64,000 nt of DNA from Bolinopsis microptera (lineage: Eukaryota; Ctenophora; Tentaculata; Lobata; Bolinopsidae), in contig NC_087077.1 in the NCBI RefSeq assembly GCF_026151205.1, positions 14,234,983 through 14,298,982 of the forward strand. Reading direction: 5' to 3'. A program made the translations under genes and the position numbers. Within the stretch, counting starts at the first letter, position 1. Each line of letters starts with the position of its first letter. Positions 29,010 to 39,653 of this stretch are shown in pieces. The notes under the pieces are model-generated. The model was not told the DNA's origin, made no database searches, and saw only the letters and a list, made by a program, of their open reading frames with translations.

Positions 29010-32000
29010 CTAAACGTACTTCGGTTTATTCCTTCTCGGTCTGAGTTCGTACTTTCTCCTCGGATTTCTGCCGTCTTCCTCACGACCTATCTCAGCAAGA
29101 GTAAGTCCTCTACTATCTATTTCTCCGAAGTGCATATTTCCCTCTCTGCTTGGTCCAGCAGATGCAGCCGCTACTTCCGGACTAGAGTCAATGTTTTGAG
29201 ATTGACTTGAATCTAGTGCATCGTGAAAAGATTCGGTGGTGTCTGCACTTAGATTTAATTGTGGATCGTCTTCCTGACGCGGTACATCGTTGAGTGATGA
29301 GTTTACTATCGTGTCATCCAATCCTCGTTCCTCCTCTTCCACCACAATGGCCGGATCTTCGCTTCCAACTTCAGTCTGTGGTACATCATTTCCAGAACTT
29401 GTGAGATTCTCTGGCGCTGACGCTTTTCCTCCACTTTTACTGATTATAGATGAAGGACAAGGAAATCCTTGATCCTTCTTCTTCTTCCGACTCCTCGTGA
29501 CGATGTGATAATCATCTGAATCCGAGGAATCACTCTCAGTGACCAGGCTCACCTCACTCACGTTGCCTTCATTTTCCAAAGAACAGCCGCTGGGAAATCC
29601 CACAGCCGCTCCAGGAACCTTGGTGAGTGGTTCTCCACCTTTGTAAGGTTTCATCTTCGTGATGCTGGTTACCTTCTTCTCCTGTCCCACCTGGACAATG
29701 TAGTTCCAATCACTAAGCTTCTCTACTATCTTGTATGGTCCCTGAAATCTGGGAGCAAACTTGTGTCCAGGTCTTTGAATCAATAACATGCACCACTCTC
29801 CACTCTCGAAAAATGGTCCTCTTACTCCTTTATCGTAGCTCGTCTTCATAAACTTTGCCTTCACAGCATTGTTCGCAGCTGCTTTTCTAGTCACTTCAGC
29901 TATGTTGCGATACAAATTGTATGCAAGAAGCTGTCTAGCGTCTTCGTCATCTATTTCGGAATAAATTTGCTCTAATCTCTCGTTATCTTGTAAATACAAG
30001 TCTCTCACACTCATGACTTCACGCCCAAATAACAGAAAATTTGCTGAGTATTTGGTCCTAGTGGATTTCAAGCTGTTGAGCACAAACACTATGTAGTTGA
30101 TCCACAAGTCATAGTCCTGCCACTGATTCTCATTTAGACATGTTCTCATACAAACATTGATTTTCTTGTTGAAGGCCTCAGCTCGTCCGTTGGTCTGACA
30201 TTTCCACGGAACTCCGTGTATATCCTTAATGTTGAACATTTTTAAGACCGACTTGAACAAAGTGCTCGAGAAACTCGGTCCTAAGTCGTGTATGATTGTA
30301 GACATGACTCCAAATTTCAGGATCCATTCATTTATGATAACCTTAATGGCTTCCTCTGTGCCTGTAGATTTCACTGGTTTGCACACCACATAATTTGAAA
30401 ACATATCTACCATTGTTAACAGTGCTGTATGGCCCCTTTTCGTAGGCTTCTTAGATGGCTCTAAGTAATCAATGGCAACACACTGCCCGAAGTGGCTATA
30501 AACAATGGGTTTTAATGGAGCTTTTTTGAAACTGCGAGGTTGCTTACCCTGTGCACACGTGATACATGCTTCGCAATGTAACTTGTAAAGTTTGCGCTGT
30601 TTGTAGAAATAAAAGCTCTTTTGGCTGTGTTCCAGTGCTAGATCCGCACCCACGTGGCAATTGCCATCGTGGTACGAATGTAAAACTCTGTCAATAAGTG
30701 GCCTCGGCACCACAATAAGATCTCTGTCCTCCTGTCTGTTAGTGGGATTTACCCATCTGCGATGTAGGATCCCCTCCTTGACTGTCATCATGTCAAAATG
30801 TTGTCTATAGTGACAAAGCTCAGCCGAATCCCTACGGTAACTGACTTTATCTGGAGGTTGCCCACTTTCCACCCATTTAATTACTGTTGATAAAATTGTA
30901 TCATTAGCATATTCTCTCCGAATTTCTGCCAGCGTAATGGGCTGCTCAGGTAATTCTATCTCCGATTTCAGCACCCGTGTAATGTGTGTCTGTGTGTACT
31001 GTTCCTCTGATCCCTGCTGCTTACTCTCAACTTTGTCAAATGAATCATGTTCTCTCTCTACCACGATGGATTTGATCGATGCAATTGCATCATCACTGGT
31101 CTGTGTGGCTACTGACGTGGTCTCTATTTCCACAGGATTCCGGCTCAGATAATCTGCCCACTGAATATCATTGCTCTCCCCGGAGACATGCACTACCTTA
31201 AACCGGAAAGACGCCAAATCAGCCAGCCTTCTTTGCATATAACTATTTTCCTTGCGAAAAATAGTCGTCAAGTTGAGCAAACTTTTACAATCTGTAATTA
31301 CACGAAATGAAGTATTCTCCAAATATATTCTATAATGAAGCAGGCTGTAATACAATCCCAGGAATTCCAATCTACTGGCTCCTAACTTCTGCATGTGCAC
31401 TGGCACAGCCTTGGACCAGTACGATATAACTCTCCGCTGTCCATCAATTAACTGCGTCAGCATTGCACCGTGCCCTATCTTGCTGGAATCCACTGTGACC
31501 TCATATGACTGGTTTGGATCGTTGTACTCTGGTATTGCTAACGTAGGGGCCTGGCACATGGCTTGGATTAAGCCCTTGTACGCAGACTGACAGTCAGAGT
31601 CCCATTTGAAAGTGACCCCCTTTTGTAACAATTTGTACAAAGGTGCTGCAATGGAACTGAACCCCTTAATGAATCCACGATTATAATTCAGGGCACCTAG
31701 AAATTTCTGTAACCTTTTGACAGAATCTGGAGGTTGTAACTGCTTGATTGCTTCTGTCCTCTTTGGATCGATCCTCAGTCCCTCTTTGCTGATCATATGT
31801 CCCAGAAACTTGACTTCCTGTCTCATCAATTGGGTTTTACTGGTGGAGATCTTAATCCCACCCCATGACAATCTTGCCAAAATGAATCGAATCCTCCTTA
31901 GGTGCTCCTTCGGACAATTGGAGCCTACAAGGATATCATCCAAAAAGCAAATCAAGGAACTAAAAGGCACTTTTGAGAAAAGGTAGGACATGCACCTAGC

Positions 32001-33443
32001 GAATTGGCTTGATGAGCTGGTCTGGCCCATTACTAGTCGTGCCCACTGGTACCTGGATCCGTCATGGTGGGTAAATGCTGTGAGGGGCCGATCCTCCTCC
32101 CTCAGCCTAATCTGATTGAAGCCTTTAGTGAAGTCAAAGCTGGTTAAGAACCCGCACTCTGACATTTTGTCCATGATTGTGTTAATTCTAGGCAACTCAA
32201 AATTGTCAGGTAGGGTTTGCTCATTTAGCTGGCGCATGTCTTGAACCATTCTGTAAGAATCTGTTTGGCCCGGCTTAACCACCATGAATACACAAGAATT
32301 CCAATTACTGTAATGGCATCTCTCAATTTGACCCGATTGGACCAAATTCCCAATTTCCTTGTCCATGTGAGGCCTCATTTTGTAACTTATGTCTCTACTC
32401 GGGACCCACTTTGCAACATAATCTCTTTTAAGTCGGAGATTGGCCTCATAAAATGTTGCTACTCCTAGATCAAACTTGTCTCTCGAGAAACAATGACTGT
32501 ATTCAGCAAGTAAGTCCTTTAACTCAGCCTTCAACTGTGGCGTGATGTCAATATCATCTACCCTGAGTTGTTTATATAGACTTTCCATATCTCGCCATCT
32601 ACCGTTCTCTCTATAGATCTCTTCCGGCACTGCATCCTCCAACCTGGGTATATTGATCGCAGCTGAATAAGCTTCTCCCCTTCTTACTTTTCTTACTCCC
32701 CTCACCATATTAGGAGTTTCTTCCATGGGTTCCATGAATCCAATAACTCTGTTCTTGTTGATCACAACATCAATAGACATGGGATTTATACATCTCAATG
32801 GTATTCTGTTGTTGCAAGAAAATGCAATTGCATTTTCCACTGCAACTCCAGTCGATTCTACCAAGTTGCGACTACCGAAGACAACACCTTCATAGTTGGA
32901 CCCCTTACTTCCTCTAGGATTGATCTTCCCGGTCAGATACACTACTGAATTAGCAGGTACCGTGACGGACCTGCTACATTTGACCTTACAACGATTTACC
33001 AACTTAATCGGTCTATCGATGAACTGTTCCTGGCCGTAAGTAGTTGTTAAAAGTTTTTCCGGGAGATATATGCGTGCCTCAAGCTTCCTTAGTAGGTCGT
33101 TTCCTGCTAAGATATCCTCCGAAATTACATCACAGGCCACAAATTTGTGCGTGACTGATGTACCAGCAATTCTGACCTGTAACTCGATCTCCCCTCTCAT
33201 GGGAATGAGTTTATTAGAAAGGCCAGCAACTCTTATTTGGGAAGGTCTAATGTGTTGCGTCATATTTAAACGGTCAATTAACCGAATATTCACTAAACTA
33301 ACGCTTGCACCGGTATCTGCTAATACATTGACTGCAATGTCCTGGCAACTACCTCTTACTATTATATCGGGACACTGTGGTTGCACTCTAGAGCATTCCC
33401 CTCTGAATACGCCCTGATTTGTCATACAATTGTATGGATCCAC
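29010..33443 (-). CDS. pol: Gypsy Pol polyprotein: protease, reverse transcriptase, RNase H, integrase
   Basis: About 1477 residues; the listed start is a GTG inside an open frame that is entered by a -1 frameshift from gag at 33470-33476. Aspartic protease: VLADTGASVSLVN near residue 40. Reverse transcriptase: YRMVQDMRQLN, LTSFDFTKGFNQIRL, and the catalytic FLDDILVG. RNase H: VTVDSSKIGHG, EFLGLY, VITDCKSL, ending WADYLSRNP. Integrase: a zinc-binding His-His-Cys-Cys segment (CEACITC), then the catalytic AIDYL, IHDLGPSF and GRAEAFNK carrying the D, D and E residues. The C-terminal 250 residues are acidic and Ser-rich. All catalytic residues are present, so the product looks functional. Confidence 0.95.
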   Translation of the reverse strand: MDPYNCMTNQGVFRGECSRVQPQCPDIIVRGSCQDIAVNVLADTGASVSLVNIRLIDRLNMTQHIRPSQIRVAGLSNKLIPMRGEIELQVRIAGTSVTHKFVACDVISEDILAGNDLLRKLEARIYLPEKLLTTTYGQEQFIDRPIKLVNRCKVKCSRSVTVPANSVVYLTGKINPRGSKGSNYEGVVFGSRNLVESTGVAVENAIAFSCNNRIPLRCINPMSIDVVINKNRVIGFMEPMEETPNMVRGVRKVRRGEAYSAAINIPRLEDAVPEEIYRENGRWRDMESLYKQLRVDDIDITPQLKAELKDLLAEYSHCFSRDKFDLGVATFYEANLRLKRDYVAKWVPSRDISYKMRPHMDKEIGNLVQSGQIERCHYSNWNSCVFMVVKPGQTDSYRMVQDMRQLNEQTLPDNFELPRINTIMDKMSECGFLTSFDFTKGFNQIRLREEDRPLTAFTHHDGSRYQWARLVMGQTSSSSQFARCMSYLFSKVPFSSLICFLDDILVGSNCPKEHLRRIRFILARLSWGGIKISTSKTQLMRQEVKFLGHMISKEGLRIDPKRTEAIKQLQPPDSVKRLQKFLGALNYNRGFIKGFSSIAAPLYKLLQKGVTFKWDSDCQSAYKGLIQAMCQAPTLAIPEYNDPNQSYEVTVDSSKIGHGAMLTQLIDGQRRVISYWSKAVPVHMQKLGASRLEFLGLYYSLLHYRIYLENTSFRVITDCKSLLNLTTIFRKENSYMQRRLADLASFRFKVVHVSGESNDIQWADYLSRNPVEIETTSVATQTSDDAIASIKSIVVEREHDSFDKVESKQQGSEEQYTQTHITRVLKSEIELPEQPITLAEIRREYANDTILSTVIKWVESGQPPDKVSYRRDSAELCHYRQHFDMMTVKEGILHRRWVNPTNRQEDRDLIVVPRPLIDRVLHSYHDGNCHVGADLALEHSQKSFYFYKQRKLYKLHCEACITCAQGKQPRSFKKAPLKPIVYSHFGQCVAIDYLEPSKKPTKRGHTALLTMVDMFSNYVVCKPVKSTGTEEAIKVIINEWILKFGVMSTIIHDLGPSFSSTLFKSVLKMFNIKDIHGVPWKCQTNGRAEAFNKKINVCMRTCLNENQWQDYDLWINYIVFVLNSLKSTRTKYSANFLLFGREVMSVRDLYLQDNERLEQIYSEIDDEDARQLLAYNLYRNIAEVTRKAAANNAVKAKFMKTSYDKGVRGPFFESGEWCMLLIQRPGHKFAPRFQGPYKIVEKLSDWNYIVQVGQEKKVTSITKMKPYKGGEPLTKVPGAAVGFPSGCSLENEGNVSEVSLVTESDSSDSDDYHIVTRSRKKKKDQGFPCPSSIISKSGGKASAPENLTSSGNDVPQTEVGSEDPAIVVEEEERGLDDTIVNSSLNDVPRQEDDPQLNLSADTTESFHDALDSSQSQNIDSSPEVAAASAGPSREGNMHFGEIDSRGLTLAEIGREEDGRNPRRKYELRPRRNKPKYV

Positions 33444-33466
33444 CCGGACGCCTGTACAACCACTTT

Positions 33467-34762
33467 CTAGTTTAAAGAATTGTCAGGAAACCCCGTGTTG
33501 CCGGTCTGATGAAAATTACCCCGCTGCATCATGTTCCCACCTCTACTATTCCCCTGATTACGTGCATAATTATGGCCCCGATAATTATTAAAGCTTTTAT
33601 AGTTTCCCTGATATGCAGGTTGACCATAACGACGAGAATCAGATTGATCTCTTTTAAATGTACCTGTATTTCCATTGTACTGTCGGTTGAATTCTCCCCC
33701 GGATCTTCTTCTCGCCCAGCAGTTAGCTCGTACATGTCCGGTCTTGTTGCAATTCCAGCACGTTATGTTCTTGTTACTCCGCCAGCCGTCTCGTCCTCTA
33801 TCTTGCACTGCTCTGGGTCTTGACGAGTTTCTGTTATCTCCTCGCCACTTGTCCCTATTTTCCCCGGACCCAGATCTCGATCTGTCATCCCCCGCAGGTC
33901 TCTGATAAGTAGTCTCTTCTCCCTCCTCACGATTATTTTGCCTTGAAGGCGAGGGGTCGTGGATGGTTGGCTTGTCAGAAAATGTCGTTTGTTTCATAAT
34001 CGAAGCAACGGGAATTTCTCTTTCGTTTTCATTCATCATCTTCTCAACGCCTTCTATTTTTTCTGCCAATTTCACTGCTTCCTCAAATGAAGCAAAGGTA
34101 GCTATATTGAGCTGCTGCATCATATTTTTGCTCCTTACTCCTCGTAAAAGAGCCAAAAGACAATTGTCTTCCGCCACTGTTACATCCAAGTAAGCTACAT
34201 TCGACTTCGCTCTCAATCGAAAAACGTACTCACCTATATCTTCTCCCTGCCGCTGACGACAGTTAAGCAGTTCGTTCTTCAGTGTGGTAGCTTCGTTGCC
34301 ATAGATGGCTCGCTTGTAGAGCGCACAAAAAAGCTCAGGATCTTTTTTCTCCCTATCACTCAGCTTGACTGCCCTCAATACCGAATAGGTTTTATCGTCC
34401 ACACTTTGGAGCAAATGCTCATACAGTAATGGACTTTTTATCCTGGTTATTCTCACGTATGAGAGAAATCTCTCACAGTACATAGAAAAATCTTCTCCTT
34501 TTTCAAACCTCTTCAATTTAGCTGCTCGGGATAATTTTGAATTCAAAATTTTCCCTGGTCCGTCAAGATCATTTTCGCTTCCGTTATCCTCCAAATCCGA
34601 ATCGCCCACTTCCAGCATCTCTTTTTTAATTTTTTTTTCCTGCACTTTGAGCTCTCCCAGTGCGGTTCTGATTTTCTCTCGTTCAGTTTTGATTTTCTCC
34701 AACTCCTCTTCTGCTGCAGCCGCTGCTGCAGCCTTTTCTTCCTTGTCACTATCGTTAGTCAT
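33467..34762 (-). CDS. gag: Gypsy Gag polyprotein
   Basis: 431 residues from ATG 34762, about 54 bp inside the 5' LTR. The N-terminus is an Ala/Glu/Lys coiled coil. The capsid-like part includes FEKGEDFSMYCERFLSYV and NCRQRQGEDIGEYVFRLRAK, typical of Ty3/Gypsy Gag. Near the C-terminus a single CCHC zinc knuckle, CWNCNKTGHVRANC (C-x2-C-x4-H-x4-C), is followed by an Arg/Gly/Asn-rich nucleic-acid-binding tail. The stop TAG at 33467-33469 directly follows a TTTAAAC slippery heptamer. Confidence 0.93.
   Translation of the reverse strand: MTNDSDKEEKAAAAAAAEEELEKIKTEREKIRTALGELKVQEKKIKKEMLEVGDSDLEDNGSENDLDGPGKILNSKLSRAAKLKRFEKGEDFSMYCERFLSYVRITRIKSPLLYEHLLQSVDDKTYSVLRAVKLSDREKKDPELFCALYKRAIYGNEATTLKNELLNCRQRQGEDIGEYVFRLRAKSNVAYLDVTVAEDNCLLALLRGVRSKNMMQQLNIATFASFEEAVKLAEKIEGVEKMMNENEREIPVASIMKQTTFSDKPTIHDPSPSRQNNREEGEETTYQRPAGDDRSRSGSGENRDKWRGDNRNSSRPRAVQDRGRDGWRSNKNITCWNCNKTGHVRANCWARRRSGGEFNRQYNGNTGTFKRDQSDSRRYGQPAYQGNYKSFNNYRGHNYARNQGNSRGGNMMQRGNFHQTGNTGFPDNSLN
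33470..33476 (-). promoter_or_regulatory. -1 ribosomal frameshift site TTTAAAC between gag and pol
   Basis: The gag frame ends ..T TTA AAC TAG. T TTA AAC is a canonical X XXY YYZ slippery heptamer. Slipping back one base places the ribosome exactly in the open pol frame, which has no stop from here to its first recognised domain. The heptamer abuts the stop codon, an arrangement known from other retroelements. A downstream stimulatory structure was not modelled. Confidence 0.85.
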
Positions 34763-34795
34763 CTATGCTCAATTCTCTTCGAGGGTATTGACCAA

Positions 34796-34813
34796 TTGAT
34801 TAATCAGGCTCCA
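34796..34813 (-). other. Putative primer-binding site of the Gypsy element
   Basis: In element orientation, two bases after the 5' LTR the sequence reads TGGAGCCTGATTAATCAA. A TGG start is expected for pairing with a tRNA CCA end. The tRNA was not identified. Confidence 0.5.
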
Positions 34814-34815
34814 GT

Positions 34816-35700
34816 TGATAAAAGGCTCTTTTCCTTTATTTTTTGTTCTGCAAGGTGACAAGGGAAAATACCTTAATTTGAATAAACCGTTTAAGAATTG
34901 TAATTACAATATCTCAGAGTTCCTCAAATAATATGTCAATAATTCGAATAGTTCTTTAACTGTGAACTTTAACTGCAAAATCAGTTTTTCTCAAATCAAA
35001 AAGTGTAACATCCCTTCAATATCTCCACTCTTAAGTATCCCCCGAAAGTATTAACAATCTCCCACTCTTCCGAGCAATCTATAAACAATTTCCTAAACAA
35101 TCCTTCCAATAATCATAACAGAGGTGTAAAATTGAACTCTCTGATAACCAAAACAGAGATGTTAAAATAAACTCTCTGCTCGTCCAAAACTCTATGTGCT
35201 AAATATTTCCTTAACTATCCTGCTATAGCCAAAACAGAGGTGTAAAATTGAACCCTCTGATAACCAAAACAGAGATGTTAAAATAAACTTTCTGTTTCCC
35301 TAAAACTCTCTGCTCTTAACAATATCTTTAACTATCCTCCTTGTAACTAAAACAGAGGTGTTAAACTAAACTCTCTGCACTACCCTGCTGTACTAAATGT
35401 CGTACAAAAATATATGCCCTAAAATACTACCCTTAAATACTGGACTATAATACTGTCATGCATATAAACTTAAAATATAAAACCCAACGCCAATCTATAT
35501 AAGAATCTAAACCGTCCATCGAGTTCCTTGTCATTAGGGCTCCACTTCTCGCGATCTCCTCTGCGCGTCCCTTCGTCTTATCTCTGTATTCTCCTCTCTC
35601 CACTTCCTTCTTTTCGGTCCTTTCTATTCATTGTTGTAATAAAGGGTTAGATTATGATCAAAATAGTTATTTTGGAAAATGCCAAAATGACCCTACAACA
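34816..35700 (-). repeat. 5' LTR of the Gypsy element, 885 bp
   Basis: Same length as, and by eye identical to, 23522-24406, with TG/CA ends. It is upstream of gag in element orientation and carries the TATA-like box and AATAAA noted for the other copy. Confidence 0.95.
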
Positions 35701-36465
35701 CTTGGCTCTCTGTTCTGGAGATCGATCTGGGCTGATAAAAACAGTTTTAAACTTTTCCGTTGCTCGCAGGTTTCTCGATTTAGCGAGAATCTGATTAACA
35801 ATTGTTGCACTTGCCGCAGTCACTTTAACTGGTCTCACAGCCTTGCCAGGTTTGAGCTTTCCGACTCTACTAGCTTCGATTCTGGGTTTCTCTCCGATTG
35901 CTGAGAACACTTCACTGACCACGGTGCTGAGCTCCTCATTGTCCTGCTCCGATAAACCAAAAATCATCAGATTTTTGTTTCGGTCTTCCTCCTGTACCAC
36001 AGTTTTCACAGCTTTCTTGATCATTTCAGAACTGACAGGCTTCTGAGATTCTGGACAATTCGCCTGTAATACCGAGCTGAAGGATTTGAATTCAGCCTTG
36101 ACAGACTCTCCGACTGACGATTTAACTGACGTCTGCAACGATTCCAACTGTTCATTTTTGCAGGCTAGTAGTTCTGACTGCAGCTTAATGATGGTCTCCT
36201 GTGTCTCGAACATAAGATGTTTAACTGAGTTTGAGGCCATCTTGTAGTCCGTGGATACGACACCAGTGAACTCCTCTAAATATCTTAATGCATCGTGCAA
36301 CAAGTCACACGCAGTGTTCTTGGTCATCTTCTTCACGCACGAAGGGGATAGTTGCTTCATTGCTGTGATCTCCATCTCGTACATAGCCTTGCTGAGAAGT
36401 TCAACTGAGTCACCCCTTAACATGTTGATCTCCTTTTCACCATACTCGCTGGGCGGGATGGTCAT
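35701..36465 (-). pseudogene. LINE ORF1-like protein gene, interrupted by the Gypsy element
   Basis: 255 codons from ATG 36465 to the LTR boundary at 35701; the last ~38 codons are at 23401-23517. The N-terminal half is helical with a coiled coil (TIIKLQSELLACKNEQLESL). The C-terminal half shows DRNKNLMIFGLSEQDNEEL, EASRVGKLKPGKAVRPVKV and VFISPDRSPEQRAK. That succession (RNxxIFGLxE, a VGR/KxxxxRPxKV strand, then a PD-x-x-x-x-QR turn) is common in ORF1-like proteins of invertebrate LINEs and related orphan ORFs with an RRM-like fold. Whether it belonged to the Polinton-like element or to an earlier insertion is unclear. The gene was open until the LTR element entered it. Confidence 0.7.
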
Positions 36466-36712
36466 GGTCGTGTAACACGGTGATACACAAACCACTGTAG
36501 CTGCACGTTACAATCAACAGAGATAAGCACTAAGATAAGAGAGTAAGAAAAGAGCAACGTATGCAATTAGTGTAATACTGAACTGAAAGTGTAATACTGA
36601 ACTGAAAGTACAGGTTAAAATATCAAAATTACTCAAAACTCTAAACATCCTGTTACAAAGTAAATTGTGCAAGGAGGAAGACAAATGTATAGACTTTTTA
36701 TTCTCTTACATA

Positions 36713-36901
36713 ATGAAGACGGATCTGTTTGAGAAGTTTGAGCAGCATCTCATTGACTGTGGACAAGACATTGCTACGATTTTCAGTATGGAAGAACGAG
36801 CTTTTTTAGATGCAGTTATCACGACTAGTAGTCTATCTGACGTCAACAAACTAATGAATGAGAACGTGAATATTCTCAAGAAGATGCTTAAACTTGCATA
36901 A
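36713..36901 (+). CDS. Small helical ORF of unknown function
   Basis: 62 residues from ATG 36713 (MKTDLFEKFEQHLIDCGQDI through NVNILKKMLKLA). The frame is open 48 bp further upstream from a GTG. The composition is protein-like and amphipathic rather than AT-driven, and polyadenylation-like AATAAA follows near 36981. No family is recognised. It may be an accessory gene of the Polinton-like element, or chance. Confidence 0.35.
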   Translation: MKTDLFEKFEQHLIDCGQDIATIFSMEERAFLDAVITTSSLSDVNKLMNENVNILKKMLKLA

Positions 36902-37139
36902 AATTATCGTCCGGAAGATTTTTGAACTTTAAAGCCAAACGTTGATAGTTATTGATTAGGATTTTGAATATAGAGCTGATGAATAAAGTTTATTTAAAGT
37001 TATCTTCGAAAATCTAAACATGTGTTTCATTGTCTACATTATAGTTTAAAATAATACATTATTGTTATAAAATATAACGTCATGTCACGATCGTGCATGA
37101 TAGCATAAGGTATAACAATGGAGGTGTTTCCATCAAACA

Positions 37140-37745
37140 TCGAATTTATTAGTATTGAGTATTGAGTATTGCGTATTCATTATGCAGTATTCAGTATTCA
37201 GTATTCATTCAGTATTCATTCAGTATTCAATCAGTATTCATTCAGTATTCAGGATTCATTCAGTATTCAGTATTCATTCAGTATTCATTCAGTATTCATT
37301 CGATATTCGTTCAGTATTCGTTCAGTATTCAGTATTCATTCAGTATTCGTTCAGTATTCAGTATTCATTCAGTATTCGTTCAGTATTTATTCAGTATTCA
37401 TTCAGTATTCAATCAGTATTCATTCAGTATTCATTCAGTATTTATTCAGTATTCATTCAGTATTTATTCAGTATTCATTCAGTATTTATTCAGTATTCAT
37501 TCAGTATTCATTCAGTATTCATTCAGTATTCATTCAGTATTCATTCAGTATTCATTCAGTATTCTGTATTTATTCAGTCTTCATTCAGTATTCATTCAGT
37601 ATTCATTCAGTATTCATTCAGTAATCATTCAGTATTCATTCAGTATTTATTCAGTATTCATTCAGTATTAAATATTCATTCAGTATTCATTCAGTATTCA
37701 GTATTCGTTCAGTATTCATTCAGTATTCATTCAGTATTCAGTACT
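37140..37745. repeat. ATTCAGT/ATTCATTCAGT satellite, about 600 bp
   Basis: An array of the 11-bp unit ATTCATTCAGT mixed with 7-bp ATTCAGT and single-base variants (ATTTATTCAGT, ATTCGTTCAGT). All three plus-strand frames stay open for 150-200 codons only because 11 is not a multiple of 3 and the unit lacks stops, so the Ser/Ile/Phe/Tyr-rich frames are not genes. Confidence 0.95.
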
Positions 37746-37749
37746 TAGT

Positions 37750-39650
37750 ATACTACCTGATGGAGATCTGATATAATTAAAGAAAGTAGAAAATATATAG
37801 ACAAGTCTAGATAAGAGATTGAATTGTTGTCAAATACATTACACAGATGTTACGGCTATACAATGACGTATTATTCTTGAGGCTGTAGAGTAACCATTCT
37901 GAGAGTGTTCTTTATAAATTAGATTTCATATAAAACAGTCAGTGTTACGTGACCGACTACAGTCAAAAGAATTAAAAACAGTACACTTAACATTAAATTG
38001 AATAATAATTAGGTGAAGTAGAGACAAATTTTACGCAACACACAACTGAACGCCAAGTAGTAGTGTAAGATACGTTCCGGGTGTTGTCCAAAACTGTACA
38101 CTCTAGTTAAATTTAGCTAGCACATAAGTCATTATATCACTTTATCAGTACATTGTACAAAGGTCGCCTCGAACCAGATGTTCATAATGCCGATAGACAA
38201 CTGATTTAATTATACGTGAACGTGTACACTATACATTTAACGACTTCTGCTGTGTGAAGTGAGCACCACACAATCACAATTAATTAAATGATTCTTTGTG
38301 GCAATCGTAGATATCGAAGTGCACACTCAACTACACTCTGCTACTAGAGTAAACAGACATATTCATTGACACTGAATTACTTCACAGAAAACAAAAGAAA
38401 AGGAGCATCTGTATGACGGGGTACACTTGTCCACGATACTAGTCAATTTAACAATAGAAGGAAGTTGGCACCTGTTCAATTGATGATTCCAAGCAGAACA
38501 CCTGCTCGAAGGGATACACTTGTCTACACTACTAGTCAACTTGATCATACTTTTATTCCTATGTACGGTTATACTGTAACATGAGGATGATCGTCGACTC
38601 TTTCTACTTGATAGTCAATCAGTAAACCATCCGAGCAGGTGTTCTGCAGGAGCCACCAATTGAACAGATGACACCTTCCTCCTACAATACTAAATGCAAA
38701 AGTTATATATATATAGGGAGAAATTATAAAATCTTTCCTTGTATTTTACAAAGCATAGTTGTTGGTGATTAGTGGTGCAGTTGAATTATGTGACCCGAAC
38801 CTGTAATGTAAAAACACTTCAAGAACCATTAAATCCTTATATGGTATAATTTTACTCAAATTTCATATTATGAAAGCTATAAGCATGTCTTAATGTGTGG
38901 AATAATTCTACACTCCTCACGATGCTCTTGATCTAGGAAGAATGCGTTTTGCTGTAGTGTGCCACACTCCACATGAACACATAGCGGGGAAAGCCAAGAG
39001 CAAGTCTATTAGCTCAGGATAACAACAATTTCAGGAAAACAACAATTTTATTTAGTATCAATTAAAGCAAACAAAATAATATTTTATATATAACTATCAG
39101 GACCTTTATACCAGAAATCTAAGGGGACTTGGAGTAGCAATAGAGTGGCTAGAAGGTACATATACCTTTAACAAAAATACGTCAAAAAGAATCCAGGGTG
39201 GTACAGGATCGGAGAGTGCAGACCATGTAGTTTACGCACCCACCCTTGCCTCCTAAATTCTTGGTTGGATAAGCATTTATGCGAACTTGGTCGTTTATAC
39301 TCCAAGTCCCTGCGTTGTAAAAGTTTATTTGTTTTAAAAAAAAAAAAAAAATTTAACTTCATTCAACAATAAAAATATCAATATAAAAATCAAATAAATT
39401 AAACAATCGAATAAATTATCAGTTATAAATTTGATTTGATGAAAAATTTGTGATATAAGATAAATCGTTAAAAACGCCCAAAATAGATCTAGATCTAAGA
39501 GCTTTTCAGCTTATAGCACAATCATGATAGTAATAGTAAGTAGGTATGTGCCGCTGCAATTACTGTAATTTAAAATTGCTTGGAGTCCAAGTATCTTTTA
39601 AGTCAGCTGCCTGTGATTGTAGTAATAGTGCTTTGGTTCTCAGCTTTATC
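37750..39650. other. Non-coding right part of the Polinton-like element
   Basis: AT-rich, no domain-bearing ORF. Two direct repeats of about 35 bp (GTACACTTGTCCACGATACTAGTCAA near 38430 and its variant near 38510) and inverse-related pieces (GAGCAGGTGTTCTGC near 38632, complement of GCAGAACACCTGCTC near 38495) indicate a small decayed repeat. A poly-A run sits at 39336-39350. Confidence 0.45.
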
Positions 39651-39653
39651 AGG

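Larger units (their letters stand above)
23522..35700 (-). mobile_element. Ty3/Gypsy-type retrovirus-like element with envelope, 12.2 kb
   Basis: Two 885-bp direct LTRs (23522-24406 and 34816-35700) that begin TG and end CA enclose, on the minus strand, gag, pol, a two-frame env and a further ORF. A 4-bp target duplication flanks it. Pol domain order is protease, RT, RNase H, integrase, which is the Gypsy order. The envelope has a signal peptide, a furin-type site and a transmembrane anchor, as in errantivirus-like elements. The LTRs look identical by eye, and gag and pol are open, so insertion was recent. It landed inside an ORF of the Polinton-like element. Confidence 0.95.

Noticed and set aside
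37155-37748. Three overlapping Ser/Ile/Phe/Tyr-rich ORFs
   Set aside because: Product of the ATTCATTCAGT satellite, open in all three frames.
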